Below, piece after piece: positions 1 through 8,300 of a stretch of DNA of 10,846 nt. Source of the stretch: Candidatus Woesearchaeota archaeon (GTDB lineage Archaea; Nanobdellota; Nanobdellia; SCGC-AAA011-G17; GW2011-AR20); NCBI GenBank assembly GCA_018302915.1, contig JAGVZB010000003.1, positions 1 to 10,846 on the forward strand, given 5' to 3'. Numbering within the stretch: the first letter of the stretch is position 1; each line of letters opens with the position of its first letter. Below the pieces are notes generated by a model that ran no database searches, was not told where the DNA came from, and saw only the letters and a list, made by a program, of their open reading frames with translations. Made by a program: the position numbers and the translations under genes.

Positions 1-272
1 AAAATGCATTTAGCCTGAGGTGGGCAGTTAGAAGGCATAGTCATTACAGCAACAGGGCTTACTCCAGACAATGTTCTGTTTGGCTTTGTCTTTAAAATTT
101 TCTTCAGATATAACTTTTGTTCCTTGTCTGCCTTGGCAAAAATAGTTATTAAAGACGGCAGTTCTTTTGGTTTTAATTTTCTTGCTAAACCATCTCTTAA
201 CTTAAGTATCTCTTCTATCGTATTCGTCTTTTTATCAATAATCTCCTTGTTTAATTCTTTTACAAAATCCAT
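1..272 (-). CDS. elp3: Elp3 family tRNA uridine(34) modification enzyme (radical SAM / acetyltransferase), N-terminal fragment
   Basis: Ninety complete codons are visible from an ATG at 272-270, then the gene runs off the left edge. The translation starts MDFVKELNKEIIDKKTN and has a basic helical N-terminal part. It then reads KPNRTLSGVSPVAVMTMP followed by NCPPQAKCI. This matches the Elp3 hallmark, in which a KPxRTxSGVxxVAVM block leads into the first cysteines of the radical SAM cluster site. Elp3 installs the carboxymethyl group on the wobble uridine of tRNAs, using a radical SAM domain and a C-terminal acetyl-CoA-binding domain; both lie outside the window. The two visible cysteines are separated by five residues, where I recall four in many archaeal homologues. 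A TATA-like box about 24 nt upstream and no Shine-Dalgarno suggest a leaderless transcript independent of the upstream pilin-like gene. The family call is confident; activity cannot be judged from the fragment. Confidence 0.85.
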   Translation of the reverse strand, partial: MDFVKELNKEIIDKKTNTIEEILKLRDGLARKLKPKELPSLITIFAKADKEQKLYLKKILKTKPNRTLSGVSPVAVMTMPSNCPPQAKCI

Positions 273-290
273 GAAAGAATAAAAAATAAG

Positions 291-300
291 CTATTTAAAA
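291..300 (-). promoter_or_regulatory. TATA-like box for the Elp3 gene
   Basis: On the minus strand the 32-bp gap before the Elp3 ATG holds TTTTAAATAG, centred about 24 nt upstream of the A of the ATG. This is the spacing expected for an archaeal TATA box whose transcript begins at or next to the start codon. No purine-rich Shine-Dalgarno lies in between. The region is AT-rich, so chance similarity is possible. Confidence 0.5.
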
Positions 301-304
301 AACT

Positions 305-1720
305 TTAGCTGTATGTATTATATAACAGACCTACTTCCTGGCTTGTGAATGCTCTTCTCCAGAACCTGAATTCATCTATGTCTCCGTTAAATCTCTGAAT
401 ACTACTCGTCCTTGAGCCTAAATAAAATCCTCCTGTATTACTTATACTATTTGTTGAATGCAACTCTGTGCTAGTTACATCACTCCCATCAACATATATC
501 TTTGTTGAAACATCCCTGTCACCGACAACCACAACATGATGCCAGTTCCCATCCAATGGTATGACTCCTGCATTTGAAGTTGCACCGACCAAATTTGCAT
601 CGGCGTTGTAACTTACATAAAACTTCAAGATGCCATTATCCTGAAGAGCCAAATGATACCTGTAGCTTGAAGATTGGAACTTTCCAAAGATACTGTCTGT
701 ATTTATTGTCGAATCACCATACTCATCTGCATTTATCCACATGCTAAATGTGAAGTCATATGTTCCTATCTGCAGTATGTTTCCATAGCTTATGTAATCA
801 TCGCTTCCATCAAAGTCATATGCTCCGCTCAATTTTCCGCTTGGGTTCCATGTTGGACAGTTTCCGCCTGAACAAGTCCCATCATTGTTATTAGGACTAG
901 CATCATCAAAAGTTGTTGCTCCATCGCCATCATCAAGACGTGAGAATACTATAAGTTCTGTATCTAAATCCAATTCAGGTGCTGTTGTAAAATCCCAAGG
1001 ATCATTTTGAACCTGATTTTCCCCATCATCAGCAATAACATACCATTGATAGAATTCTTCATTATCTAAATCAGGTGTTAAATCACAACTTTCTACCTCT
1101 ATATTATCACATTTCAATTCCCAATTTACATCACTAACTTTTTTCAAAAATACATCATATGATACACTTCCATCAGGATCTCCGCCGGTCCATCCTAAAT
1201 TAATATCTATAGGAACCAAGTCCAAATCATCTGCAGGACTAGGGTTTGATGGCATATTCGGTGGATGAGATAAAGAAAATTCAGTGATTCCAGATCCGCT
1301 TCCCTTTATGTCATGTCCCAACCCACTTTCTTTAGTATAGCTTATCAATATTTCAGAGGATATTTTTTGATCAACATTCAATGGTGGATTAATGCCAGTG
1401 CAGGAAACACTTGTCACCTCTCCAGAACTTAAATCTGCATTATTAACTGTCCCACCTAAACCAACACAACTATCTCCATTTATTATTATATCAGTAACTT
1501 GTGCAGTGTCTATTCCCGTAGCGCCTATGGAATAAACAACCTCTGTATCACTTGACAAGAAATCCTTGCATACAAAAGGTGCTTCTACGCTGCACGATGA
1601 AACTGTTTTAGGAGAAAAAATACCAAGAAAATATAATGCGCTTAACACGACAAGAACAGCTATTATGGCCCACCCATAGGTCATAAGAAATTCCATCGCT
1701 GACTGTCCTCTTTTTTTCAT
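305..1720 (-). CDS. Class III signal peptide (type IV pilin-like) protein with Fn3-like and C-terminal LamG domain
   Basis: A 471-residue secreted or surface protein. The N-terminus MKKRGQSAMEF followed by a hydrophobic helix (about residues 11-35) is a class III signal peptide. Archaeal prepilin peptidase would cut after G5, leaving Q6 as the mature start and the helix to pack into a pilus or stay in the membrane. Residues 40-150 form a module with two cysteine pairs (C43/C51, C85/C107). Residues about 152-246 look like an Fn3/Ig-type module (PSNPSPADD, then a YQWYVIADDG strand). Residues about 255-471 are a LamG/concanavalin-like domain, with the YDFDGSDDYI and GNWHHVVVV motifs and a closing GDIDEFRFW...EVGLLY motif. 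LamG domains commonly bind glycans or proteins, but the ligand here is unknown. I found no N-X-S/T sequon, unlike the giant surface protein. The ATG at 1720 is chosen because the signal motif starts there and a TATA box sits 27 nt upstream. It follows the VWA gene after a 35-bp gap. Confidence 0.88.
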   Translation of the reverse strand: MKKRGQSAMEFLMTYGWAIIAVLVVLSALYFLGIFSPKTVSSCSVEAPFVCKDFLSSDTEVVYSIGATGIDTAQVTDIIINGDSCVGLGGTVNNADLSSGEVTSVSCTGINPPLNVDQKISSEILISYTKESGLGHDIKGSGSGITEFSLSHPPNMPSNPSPADDLDLVPIDINLGWTGGDPDGSVSYDVFLKKVSDVNWELKCDNIEVESCDLTPDLDNEEFYQWYVIADDGENQVQNDPWDFTTAPELDLDTELIVFSRLDDGDGATTFDDASPNNNDGTCSGGNCPTWNPSGKLSGAYDFDGSDDYISYGNILQIGTYDFTFSMWINADEYGDSTINTDSIFGKFQSSSYRYHLALQDNGILKFYVSYNADANLVGATSNAGVIPLDGNWHHVVVVGDRDVSTKIYVDGSDVTSTELHSTNSISNTGGFYLGSRTSSIQRFNGDIDEFRFWRRAFTSQEVGLLYNTYS

Positions 1721-1743
1721 TGTAAATATAAATAATTAATCAT

Positions 1744-1751
1744 ATTTAAAT
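1744..1751 (-). promoter_or_regulatory. TATA-like box for the pilin-LamG gene
   Basis: ATTTAAAT on the minus strand is centred about 27 nt upstream of the ATG at 1720, within the 35-bp gap after the VWA gene. No Shine-Dalgarno precedes the ATG. The spacing fits leaderless archaeal transcription, so the pilin-like gene is probably its own unit rather than the last cistron of the MoxR/VWA operon. Confidence 0.55.
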
Positions 1752-1755
1752 CTTA

Positions 1756-2682
1756 CTAAGGTATTGTTCTGTATTTTGTATTGATTAATATCCACTCATA
1801 CAGTAATAAAATCAATGCAAGGACAATGAAAGTCATGCTTAAATTGTTGGATATCTTTCTTTCAGTGAGATTTCCGATTTTGCTGTAAGCATCTTTCAAT
1901 TCATCAGTATTCTCAGCTTTATAGTATTCCCCCTCTGTATTCTCCGCAATGTAAATCAACGATGCTTCATCTAGGACAAGGATTGTTCCAAAGAAATCAC
2001 TTCCTTCAGTTGTTCCCATTCCTATTGTATGGACAATTACCTCTTTTGAATTTGCATAGTTAATTGCCTCATCAATTGGCAATCCGATGTTGCCCTGCCC
2101 GTCACTCAATAAGATGATTGCTTTTCCCTTGTCGGAATTTATCAGCATGTTAACGCCGTTGACTATGGCCTGCCCCATATCAGTGCCGCCAACCTCGCTT
2201 AATTTAATGCCATCAATAGCTCCCTTTACATTAAGAAGATCATTGCTCAGAGGGCTGTCAACCAAAGAAACGCTTGAAAAGCTTAATACCCCTACAAAAT
2301 TGTCAGGTCCTAATTTATTAATAAAATCCTTTGCTGCAGTCTTGGCAGCTTCCAGTCTGTTCGGCTCAAAATCCTCGACAATCATGCTGTTGCTGTTGTC
2401 CATTGCTATGACATAGTCATAATTGCTTGCTATCCCTGTATAAATGATTGTAAATCCTGAGATTGAAAATATGAACAATATCAATATTAAAACCCTTATC
2501 ACCAGCAGAAACAAGTTCTTGCTTAATAACTCCCCGCCTGTTATCCTTTGTATTGCTGCAAAATTTGCAAACTTCACAGCTCTTCTTCTTATTTTTTTGA
2601 GCGTTATAAAATGTGCAATTATCAGAATAGGTATTGAAAACAGGAGCCACATGTACTCAGGCCTTTCAAAAATTATCTCCAT
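1756..2682 (-). CDS. Membrane-anchored VWA domain protein (BatA-like)
   Basis: A 308-residue membrane protein. Hydrophobic segments lie at about 11-28, 57-82 and 283-300. A basic loop (KKIRRR, residues 29-34) between the first two suggests that loop is cytoplasmic and the VWA domain faces outward. The VWA domain (about 88-270) has a complete metal-ion-dependent adhesion site: D95-N-S97-N-S99, T167 in GGTDMG, and D194 in LLSDGQ. In BatA-type proteins this site binds a divalent metal and a partner protein. Two sequons (N271, N280) sit on the outer side just before the last membrane segment. The start is supported by a strong Shine-Dalgarno inside the end of the DUF58 gene; the two genes overlap by 10 nt, so translation is probably coupled. 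The gene belongs to the MoxR-DUF58-VWA cluster, whose proteins are thought to act together. I see no second VWA/BatB gene or separate TPR gene next to it. Confidence 0.9.
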   Translation of the reverse strand: MEIIFERPEYMWLLFSIPILIIAHFITLKKIRRRAVKFANFAAIQRITGGELLSKNLFLLVIRVLILILFIFSISGFTIIYTGIASNYDYVIAMDNSNSMIVEDFEPNRLEAAKTAAKDFINKLGPDNFVGVLSFSSVSLVDSPLSNDLLNVKGAIDGIKLSEVGGTDMGQAIVNGVNMLINSDKGKAIILLSDGQGNIGLPIDEAINYANSKEVIVHTIGMGTTEGSDFFGTILVLDEASLIYIAENTEGEYYKAENTDELKDAYSKIGNLTERKISNNLSMTFIVLALILLLYEWILINTKYRTIP

Positions 2683-3563
2683 TTTAAAGCCCTCTCCTTG
2701 AACAATGACAGTATCGGCTGCACGAAACTCTTGTCAGTTGTCAATAATAAAAAATCACTCTTATCTTTTAAAAATAAATCCTTGACCCATTTCTCCTGTC
2801 TTCTTATTTCATCTTCATAAACCTCTTTTATCAAACCCGGCTCAATAAGCAGGTCCTTGTTTGAATAAGGGTCTTCAATGACAACCTGCCCCACATCATC
2901 AGGCAATGTCCTGTCCCTGGGATCCCTTACCATTAAACCTATTGTGTCAAACTTGCTTGTGACAAATTCCAGATGTTTCACCAAATCTTCATTGAACCCG
3001 ACGAAATCAGACACTATTATCACCACAGTTGTTTCCTTGAGGTAATTAAGTACAAAATCAGCAACTTCCTTAAAATTATAGCTACCACCATAAAGATTTG
3101 GGTTTACAAGATTTCTGACCAATGTATAAAACTGCCCTCTTCCCCTATTAGGGTATATTTGCTTTACAATCCTATCATTGAACATTGCCATCCCTACAGA
3201 ATCCCCTGCATCAAGAATTGAAAATGACAAAGAAGCGACAAGTTCAGCTGCATACTCGTTCTTCAATTTTGGTGTGCTTCCGAATACCATGCTTGAGCTG
3301 CAGTCAATAAGAAAGAAAACATTGATGTCTCTTTCTTCTGCATACTGCCTTATTAACAATTGATTGGCTCTCATGCTTGCCTTCCAGTCTATCATTGAAG
3401 AATCATCATTCCTGTCATATGGCCTGTATTCAAGAAACTCGAGACCTTTTCCCCTAAAAACGCTTTTATAACTTCCAAAACCTTTTGTCCTGATCAGGCC
3501 CTTTGTGACAACCTCTAATTTTCTTATTGAAGGTACTATGTCAACATTTAATTTTTTTTTCAT
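2673..3563 (-). CDS. DUF58 domain protein with VWA-like MIDAS motif
   Basis: A 296-residue soluble protein with no membrane segment. The DUF58 signature is clear at about residues 40-80: GLEFLEYRPYDRNDDSSMIDW, then KASMRANQLLIRQYAEERD, matching the family pattern of an RxYDxxDxxxxIDWKASAR block followed by a VREYEEERD-like block. A VWA-like fold follows, with the metal-site motif D87-C-S89-S-S91 and a second acidic turn at S185-D186. DUF58 proteins are almost always found next to MoxR ATPases and VWA membrane proteins and are thought to be their partner or adaptor. Here the gene lies 33 nt downstream of the HEPN gene and overlaps the VWA gene by 10 nt. A GAGGCG Shine-Dalgarno precedes the ATG. 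Many bacterial DUF58 proteins carry N-terminal membrane helices; this one lacks them and probably works in the cytoplasm or at the inner membrane face. Confidence 0.9.
   Translation of the reverse strand: MKKKLNVDIVPSIRKLEVVTKGLIRTKGFGSYKSVFRGKGLEFLEYRPYDRNDDSSMIDWKASMRANQLLIRQYAEERDINVFFLIDCSSSMVFGSTPKLKNEYAAELVASLSFSILDAGDSVGMAMFNDRIVKQIYPNRGRGQFYTLVRNLVNPNLYGGSYNFKEVADFVLNYLKETTVVIIVSDFVGFNEDLVKHLEFVTSKFDTIGLMVRDPRDRTLPDDVGQVVIEDPYSNKDLLIEPGLIKEVYEDEIRRQEKWVKDLFLKDKSDFLLLTTDKSFVQPILSLFKERALKWR
2691..2699 (-). promoter_or_regulatory. Shine-Dalgarno of the VWA gene
   Basis: AAGGAGAGG on the minus strand ends 8 nt before the ATG at 2682 and lies within the last codons of the DUF58 gene. It is the best Shine-Dalgarno in the window. 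With the 10-nt gene overlap it fixes the VWA start and marks the gene as an internal cistron. Confidence 0.75.
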
Positions 3564-3570
3564 AAATTCT

Positions 3571-3579
3571 CGCCTCTTT
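3571..3579 (-). promoter_or_regulatory. Shine-Dalgarno of the DUF58 gene
   Basis: AAAGAGGCG on the minus strand, ending 7 nt before the ATG at 3563, in the 33-nt gap after the HEPN gene. No TATA-like box is evident in this gap, so the DUF58 gene is probably translated from a message that begins further upstream. Confidence 0.6.
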
Positions 3580-3596
3580 ACTAAAGCACAAATGAA

Positions 3597-3938
3597 TTAC
3601 TTATTATTTTCTGATATACTTTCAATATCTTTTTTTAATTTAGGCAAATCATCCTTGATAACATTCCAGACTTTATCCAGATCTACTGCAAAATAAGAAT
3701 GAATAACTACATCTCTAAAACCTGCTATATCACTCCATTCAATATGAGAGTATCTATTTCTAAAATCTTTCGGAAGGTTTTTCACTGCTTCCCCAATTAT
3801 CTCCAATCTGCGAATAGTAGCGTCCACTAATATTCCATTTGATTTAAAATCTTTTTTAGAGATATTTTTTACAGAATTATCAATAAGCTCAATATTTTTT
3901 GAAATATCATTCAAAAATAATTTCAAATTTCTTTTCAT
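3597..3938 (-). CDS. hepT: HEPN domain toxin of a HepT/MntA toxin-antitoxin pair (DUF86 family)
   Basis: A 113-residue, mostly helical protein with the HepT signature RX4HXY at R75-DVVI-H80-S-Y82 (in FRDVVIHSYFAVD). The helix before it (IRRLEIIGEAVKNLP) is also typical of DUF86. In characterised HepT/MntA pairs the Arg and His form an RNase active site and the Tyr is AMPylated by the MntA nucleotidyltransferase, which silences the toxin. All three residues are present, so the toxin looks intact. The start codon overlaps the stop of the MNT gene by 4 nt (ATGA), with an AAGAGGT Shine-Dalgarno inside MNT, so the two are translationally coupled. The pair lies between MoxR and DUF58, an unusual position. 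Length is typical for the family. Confidence 0.9.
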   Translation of the reverse strand: MKRNLKLFLNDISKNIELIDNSVKNISKKDFKSNGILVDATIRRLEIIGEAVKNLPKDFRNRYSHIEWSDIAGFRDVVIHSYFAVDLDKVWNVIKDDLPKLKKDIESISENNK

Positions 3939-4234
3939 AGTATTCTTACCTCTTCACTTAAGATATTATTCTTAATTTCCGGTCTTATCATCTTATATTC
4001 AACTAAGTCAACTTTTTTCCCCAGAGATTCTTCCAGTTTATTTTTGATATGAATAAAACCCAACAAACTCATTTTTTTATCTTTTATTTTTACCAAAATA
4101 TCTACATCACTATTTTTTTTACTTTCTCCTCTGACATAAGAACCAAATATTCCCGCCCTGACTACTCCATACTTTTTCAATATAGGTAATATTTTTAATT
4201 TTATTTTTTCAATTTTTTCAATATTATCTCTCAT
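3935..4234 (-). CDS. mntA: MNT-type minimal nucleotidyltransferase antitoxin (MntA-like)
   Basis: A 99-residue minimal nucleotidyltransferase. The catalytic motif GSX10DXD is exact: G31-S32, then ten residues, D43-V-D45, in the context FGSYVRGESKKNSDVDILV. The third metal-binding acid is D76 in KKVDLVEY. In known pairs this enzyme transfers AMP from ATP to the tyrosine of the HEPN partner and acts as the antitoxin; the catalytic residues all look intact. It precedes the HEPN gene and overlaps it by 4 nt. It starts 61 nt after the MoxR stop without a Shine-Dalgarno, but a TATA-like box sits about 25 nt upstream. A hand count over 4021-4200 gives about 27% G+C, against about 47% in three sampled 60-base lines of MoxR, which hints at separate origin. 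Confidence 0.9.
   Translation of the reverse strand: MRDNIEKIEKIKLKILPILKKYGVVRAGIFGSYVRGESKKNSDVDILVKIKDKKMSLLGFIHIKNKLEESLGKKVDLVEYKMIRPEIKNNILSEEVRIL
3948..3955 (-). promoter_or_regulatory. Shine-Dalgarno of the HEPN gene
   Basis: GAAGAGGT on the minus strand lies 9 nt before the HEPN ATG at 3938, inside the end of the MNT gene. With the 4-nt ATGA overlap it supports coupled translation of antitoxin then toxin. Confidence 0.6.
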
Positions 4235-4254
4235 GCCATTATAAATCCATTTTT

Positions 4255-4263
4255 ATTTTTAAG
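4255..4263 (-). promoter_or_regulatory. Possible TATA-like box for the HEPN/MNT cassette
   Basis: TTAAAAATA on the minus strand is centred about 25 nt upstream of the MNT ATG at 4234, in the 61-nt gap after MoxR. The ATG has no Shine-Dalgarno, which fits a leaderless start. The gap is very AT-rich, so the box is only moderately supported. Confidence 0.4.
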
Positions 4264-4295
4264 TCTTTCTAAAACACAATTTTATCATGGATAAT

Positions 4296-5285
4296 TCATG
4301 GCATTGGGACTTTATTCAGGATTTCAGAAACAATGTCATCCCTGCTTACATTCTCGGCCTGGCCTTCATAATTCAGCAATATCCTGTGCCTTAAAACATC
4401 ATGCGCTACAGTCTTGACATGATGCGGTGTGACAAACTTCTGTCCTCTCAGCAGGGCTTCCGCCTTTGAAGCGATGAACATTCCGATGGATGCCCTCGGA
4501 GAGCTTCCCCATTCAATGTATTTTCCAAGGCTTACTTTATATTTGTCAGGATGTCTTGTGGCATCAACAATCCTCGTTATATATTTCTCTATGCTCTTGT
4601 TTACATAAATGTCCCTGACAAAGTTCTGCACCTCTATTATTTTCTTCGGATCAATGACCTTTTTTAGATTGTAATCATCAAAGGAGTATAATGTTATGTT
4701 CCTCTTTAATATCTCAGTCTCCTCTTCTGATGTGGGATAATAAATGTTTATCTTGAACAGGAACCTGTCAATTTGTGCCTCGGGAAGGTTATAAACTCCT
4801 GCACTTTCTATAGGATTCTGTGTGGCCATCACAAAAAATGGCAATGGCAATGGATAGGTTGTCCTGCCTATGGTTACCTGCTTTTCCTGCATTGCCTCAA
4901 GCAGAGCTGACTGAACTTTCGGAGGAGACCTGTTTATTTCATCCGCAATGATGAAGTTTGCAAATACAGGGCCTTTAATCACACTGAATCCCTTGTCTCT
5001 TTCATAAGTTGTCAATCCTGTAATGTCAGTAGGCAGTAAATCCGCGGTGAACTGCACCCTGTTGTAAGTTCCTCCTGTGATTTTGGCAAGTGTTTTTACA
5101 ATCAATGTCTTTGCAATTCCAGGAACTCCCTCAATCAAGATATGCCCGTCGCATATTATCCCTCTGAGCAAACCTTCAATTACCCTGTCCTGCCCAACAA
5201 TTGTTTTCTTGCATTCATTCTTTACTTTAAGAAATAGATCATGGTACTCTTTTATCTTATTGTCCTCTTTATCCCTCTTTTTCAT
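4296..5285 (-). CDS. MoxR family AAA+ ATPase
   Basis: A 329-residue AAA+ ATPase of the MoxR group. Walker A is GVPGIAKT (53-60), Walker B FIIADE (111-116, D115-E116), sensor 1 ATQNP (N157), the arginine-finger region QIDRF (R174) and sensor 2 GSSPRAS (R264). The stretch NRSPPKVQSALLEAMQE after Walker B is typical of MoxR. No catalytic residue is missing and the length is normal. MoxR ATPases form ring-shaped cytoplasmic assemblies and work with DUF58/VWA proteins, probably in maturation, metal insertion or remodelling of other proteins. The gene starts only 17 nt after the giant surface-protein gene, with no Shine-Dalgarno. A TATA-like box overlaps the end of that gene, so it may use its own promoter or be co-transcribed. 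Its usual partners follow only after the HEPN/MNT cassette. Confidence 0.95.
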   Translation of the reverse strand: MKKRDKEDNKIKEYHDLFLKVKNECKKTIVGQDRVIEGLLRGIICDGHILIEGVPGIAKTLIVKTLAKITGGTYNRVQFTADLLPTDITGLTTYERDKGFSVIKGPVFANFIIADEINRSPPKVQSALLEAMQEKQVTIGRTTYPLPLPFFVMATQNPIESAGVYNLPEAQIDRFLFKINIYYPTSEEETEILKRNITLYSFDDYNLKKVIDPKKIIEVQNFVRDIYVNKSIEKYITRIVDATRHPDKYKVSLGKYIEWGSSPRASIGMFIASKAEALLRGQKFVTPHHVKTVAHDVLRHRILLNYEGQAENVSRDDIVSEILNKVPMP

Positions 5286-5302
5286 TTTAATTGCATTAAA
5301 TA

Positions 5303-8300
5303 TCAGATTTTTTTATTTTTAAATCTTCTTCTTCTGTAATAATAATAAAGCCCGTAAAAGACAAACAGAAATACAAGTATTTCTATCCCTATTATCACAT
5401 TATCCGTCAGTATCTTGCCCTTTGGTTTCTGTATCTTCAATCCTAAGCTGGTCAGAAGGCTTTCACATGAGTTTACTGCACCCTCGCTTAATTTTATGGC
5501 AGTTTCATAATCTCCTTTGTCAAAACTTGCCTTGGATTTCTTTACCAGCTCATAAAGCTCCTTGCATGCAGGATTCTGGACAAACAGTCTCTCAACAAAA
5601 TCTATTTGCCTTGCAGACTGGGTTTTTATGCCCTCCCCAAAAGATGTTATTGCTATCTTCGAGCTGTCTATGAAATCAGGGCTTGCAACATTCGCAATTA
5701 CATTTATGTCAAAATCCTCTCCAAGGATATCGCCTATTTTCTTAACAGTCAGTATAACAGACATTTGTGCACCAGGCAATAACTCAAGTATATAATTTGT
5801 ATCAAAGCTGAATTCCAGATTTTCTTCACTTGAAACTGCACTTAGCTGAATTCCATATAATGGCTGTGTCCATGGGTTCTTTAAGATGACAGTTGTTGTG
5901 AACACAGATCCTTCACCTATCTCCAATACACCTGGCTCTATAATATCCAAATCAACTCCCTGATCAGACCCTCCTCCTCCGCCTCCTCCGCCTCCTCCGC
6001 TTCCAGGTGCAGAAACAGTGACTGTTGTAACTGTAACATCCTCGGCAACCATGAATACGCTGAAATTATTGGTGGCAAATTCAATCTTGTTCTGATCGCT
6101 TGTCACCGAAGAAGATGTTAATTGCGACCAAGTGCATGATTCGATGGAATAACACTTGTATGCATCAAGATTTTCCTCGTGGGTGATTCTCTGCAGTATG
6201 TTTGTATAATTGTAAGTCATGTTAACGCTTGCATTATTATTGCTCCATCCATAATTAAGGTTGTAGCAGCTTACATTAATCTGGTCAACAGCCCTTGTAT
6301 CAGTAGGAACTGACAAAGTTTCAGAAATGTCATCATAATCACATATTTCTCCCTCATTGCCGTCTAAAGTTGCATTGCTCACCAAGACAGTCAGCTTATC
6401 CTGGATAAACTCCAGGTTATAAACTCCAGGCACTTCACTAATGCTTACGCTGGCATTGGAATAAATTATTATTTCATTGCTGCATATGTCCTTGATGGTA
6501 AAGTTGCTTATGCCATTGCTCGTAAATGAAATGTTGGTTATATTGCTTACTATTAATGGAATGGTCTTGTTTGCCGTTGCTCCTGTATCATTGAAATTAA
6601 CATCTCTCACCTCAATTCTTAATTGATGCTCCCCTTCTGCTATAGGTGTATAAGTGAAATTATATTCAAAGTTATAGTCGTTGTTTATGTAATTGTTAAT
6701 ATTGCTCGAGGTTGAATTCAGGATTACAGTATCCCCTCCAGGAGACACTATGGAGGCATTTACCAATTCCACCAGAACATCATTCATTTGGGTCCTGACA
6801 GTTATGTTAACCTGCTCTTGTGTTACATAAGTTCTGCCTGGGCAGAAATAATCGATTTGTGGTACTCCTGTAATTGCATTTGGAATCCTGAACCTGCTTG
6901 TATCGCTGTTGTTTGTGCTACTTCCTATGCTTCCATTCCATGAATATGCTATTATATCAACATATTGTGATACCACACTAGGAACTGCATATGTGGCATT
7001 ATAGCTTGTATAATCAAACTGTGCAGTATAATTTGTTAAGTTGATGTAATTTGTGAAAGTGGCTCCTTTTATCTCAAGGCTTACATTGCTGACCCAGTCT
7101 CCATTTCCTGATTCTGTAACATTAAAGAAATATGAGCTTCCTACTTTCAGTATCTGGTCATAACTTGGGCTTACAATCTGCAGGATGGCATAAACAACAC
7201 TGAAGTTTGTGTAATTATATTCATTGTATATTAAGCTGTCATTAGCCCTGTATCTTATGTAATAATCTCCGACAGGAGGCATGCTTGCTGCCAATAAAGT
7301 ATAATTGCTGAAGCTGGAATTGAATGCAAATATCAAATATGTTGAATTAAATGCAGTATTGTTGTATAATTCCAATTCATAACTCATATTGTCCAGATCA
7401 TAGTCTGTTGAGTTGTCCCAGTCAAATATCGTAAAGTTGTCATAAAGCATGTGAGTGTTCATTGTTGGATATCTCCATACTGCTATTGTCGGTGCCCTGT
7501 TATTTACATAAAACTCCTGCCAACTGCTTACATTTGTATTTCCCAATGTGTCATTAGCCCACCACCTGTAGGCAACATTCTGCCTATGGCTGAAGTTCCC
7601 AAAGCTTATATTGTAATAATAAGTGTTTGAATTAATGTAAAATGCACCGCTTGAGTTTGTATAGTTCACCCAGCTTCCTGACCAGTTGCCTTCAAGCCAT
7701 ACCTCATAAAGGAACATGTCATAAATAGTTGCATTGAGAGTTACATTGCTTGATAGATAGCTTGGCTCTGGAGTTTTGTTTACATTGTCAATGGTTGGGA
7801 AGGTGCTATCATTTACATAAACAGAGTAATTAACTGTATTATTCCAGTTGCTTGAGTTATCATTGAACAAGAAAAAGAATGTGAATGTCCCTGCTTCCGT
7901 CACATTCGAGCTTAAGTTGTATTCAGTATAATACTCATTGCCATTTTTTATCATGCTGATATTGAAGTAATTAAAGCCTGGCGTGTTTACCTGAACAATT
8001 GACTTGTTTATGCTGTGCCTGTCCTGTGCAGTTACGTTTATCTTTGTTATATTCCATGGCGCTATTGAGTTGCCTGAGAATCCAAGCAAAGTTGCATTGG
8101 CATTCGTCAGGTTTGGCGCTATAGTATCCTGGACTGCAAGATGAGTAAGATTATTCCTGAATGTGTAATATTGGCTGTTACGCGATGCATTTACGCTGAC
8201 AACATAATTTCCCAGATTGATGTCATAATAGCCGATGGTATCGTTATAATAAAATCCTCTGCTGTCATAAGTTGCAGTATAAAGCACATTGGAAATTGTT

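Noticed and set aside
674..871. Plus-strand frames antisense to the pilin-LamG, VWA, DUF58, MoxR and giant genes
   Set aside because: All are short, carry no recognisable motif and lie opposite well-supported genes.
2417..2650. Minus-strand 77-codon frame inside the VWA gene
   Set aside because: It is fully contained in the VWA gene in another frame; the VWA frame has the Shine-Dalgarno, membrane helices and MIDAS motif.
4264..4301. Terminator after MoxR
   Set aside because: Only a short direct repeat (TCATGG twice, 11 bp apart) is seen; there is no stem-loop and no clear T-run on the transcribed strand beyond general AT richness.
2673..5285. A MoxR-VWA conflict (defence) system
   Set aside because: The partners are the common DUF58/BatA-type proteins rather than the effector modules of ternary conflict systems. 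Apart from the separate HEPN/MNT pair there is no nuclease, protease or other effector, so a defence role is not supported.
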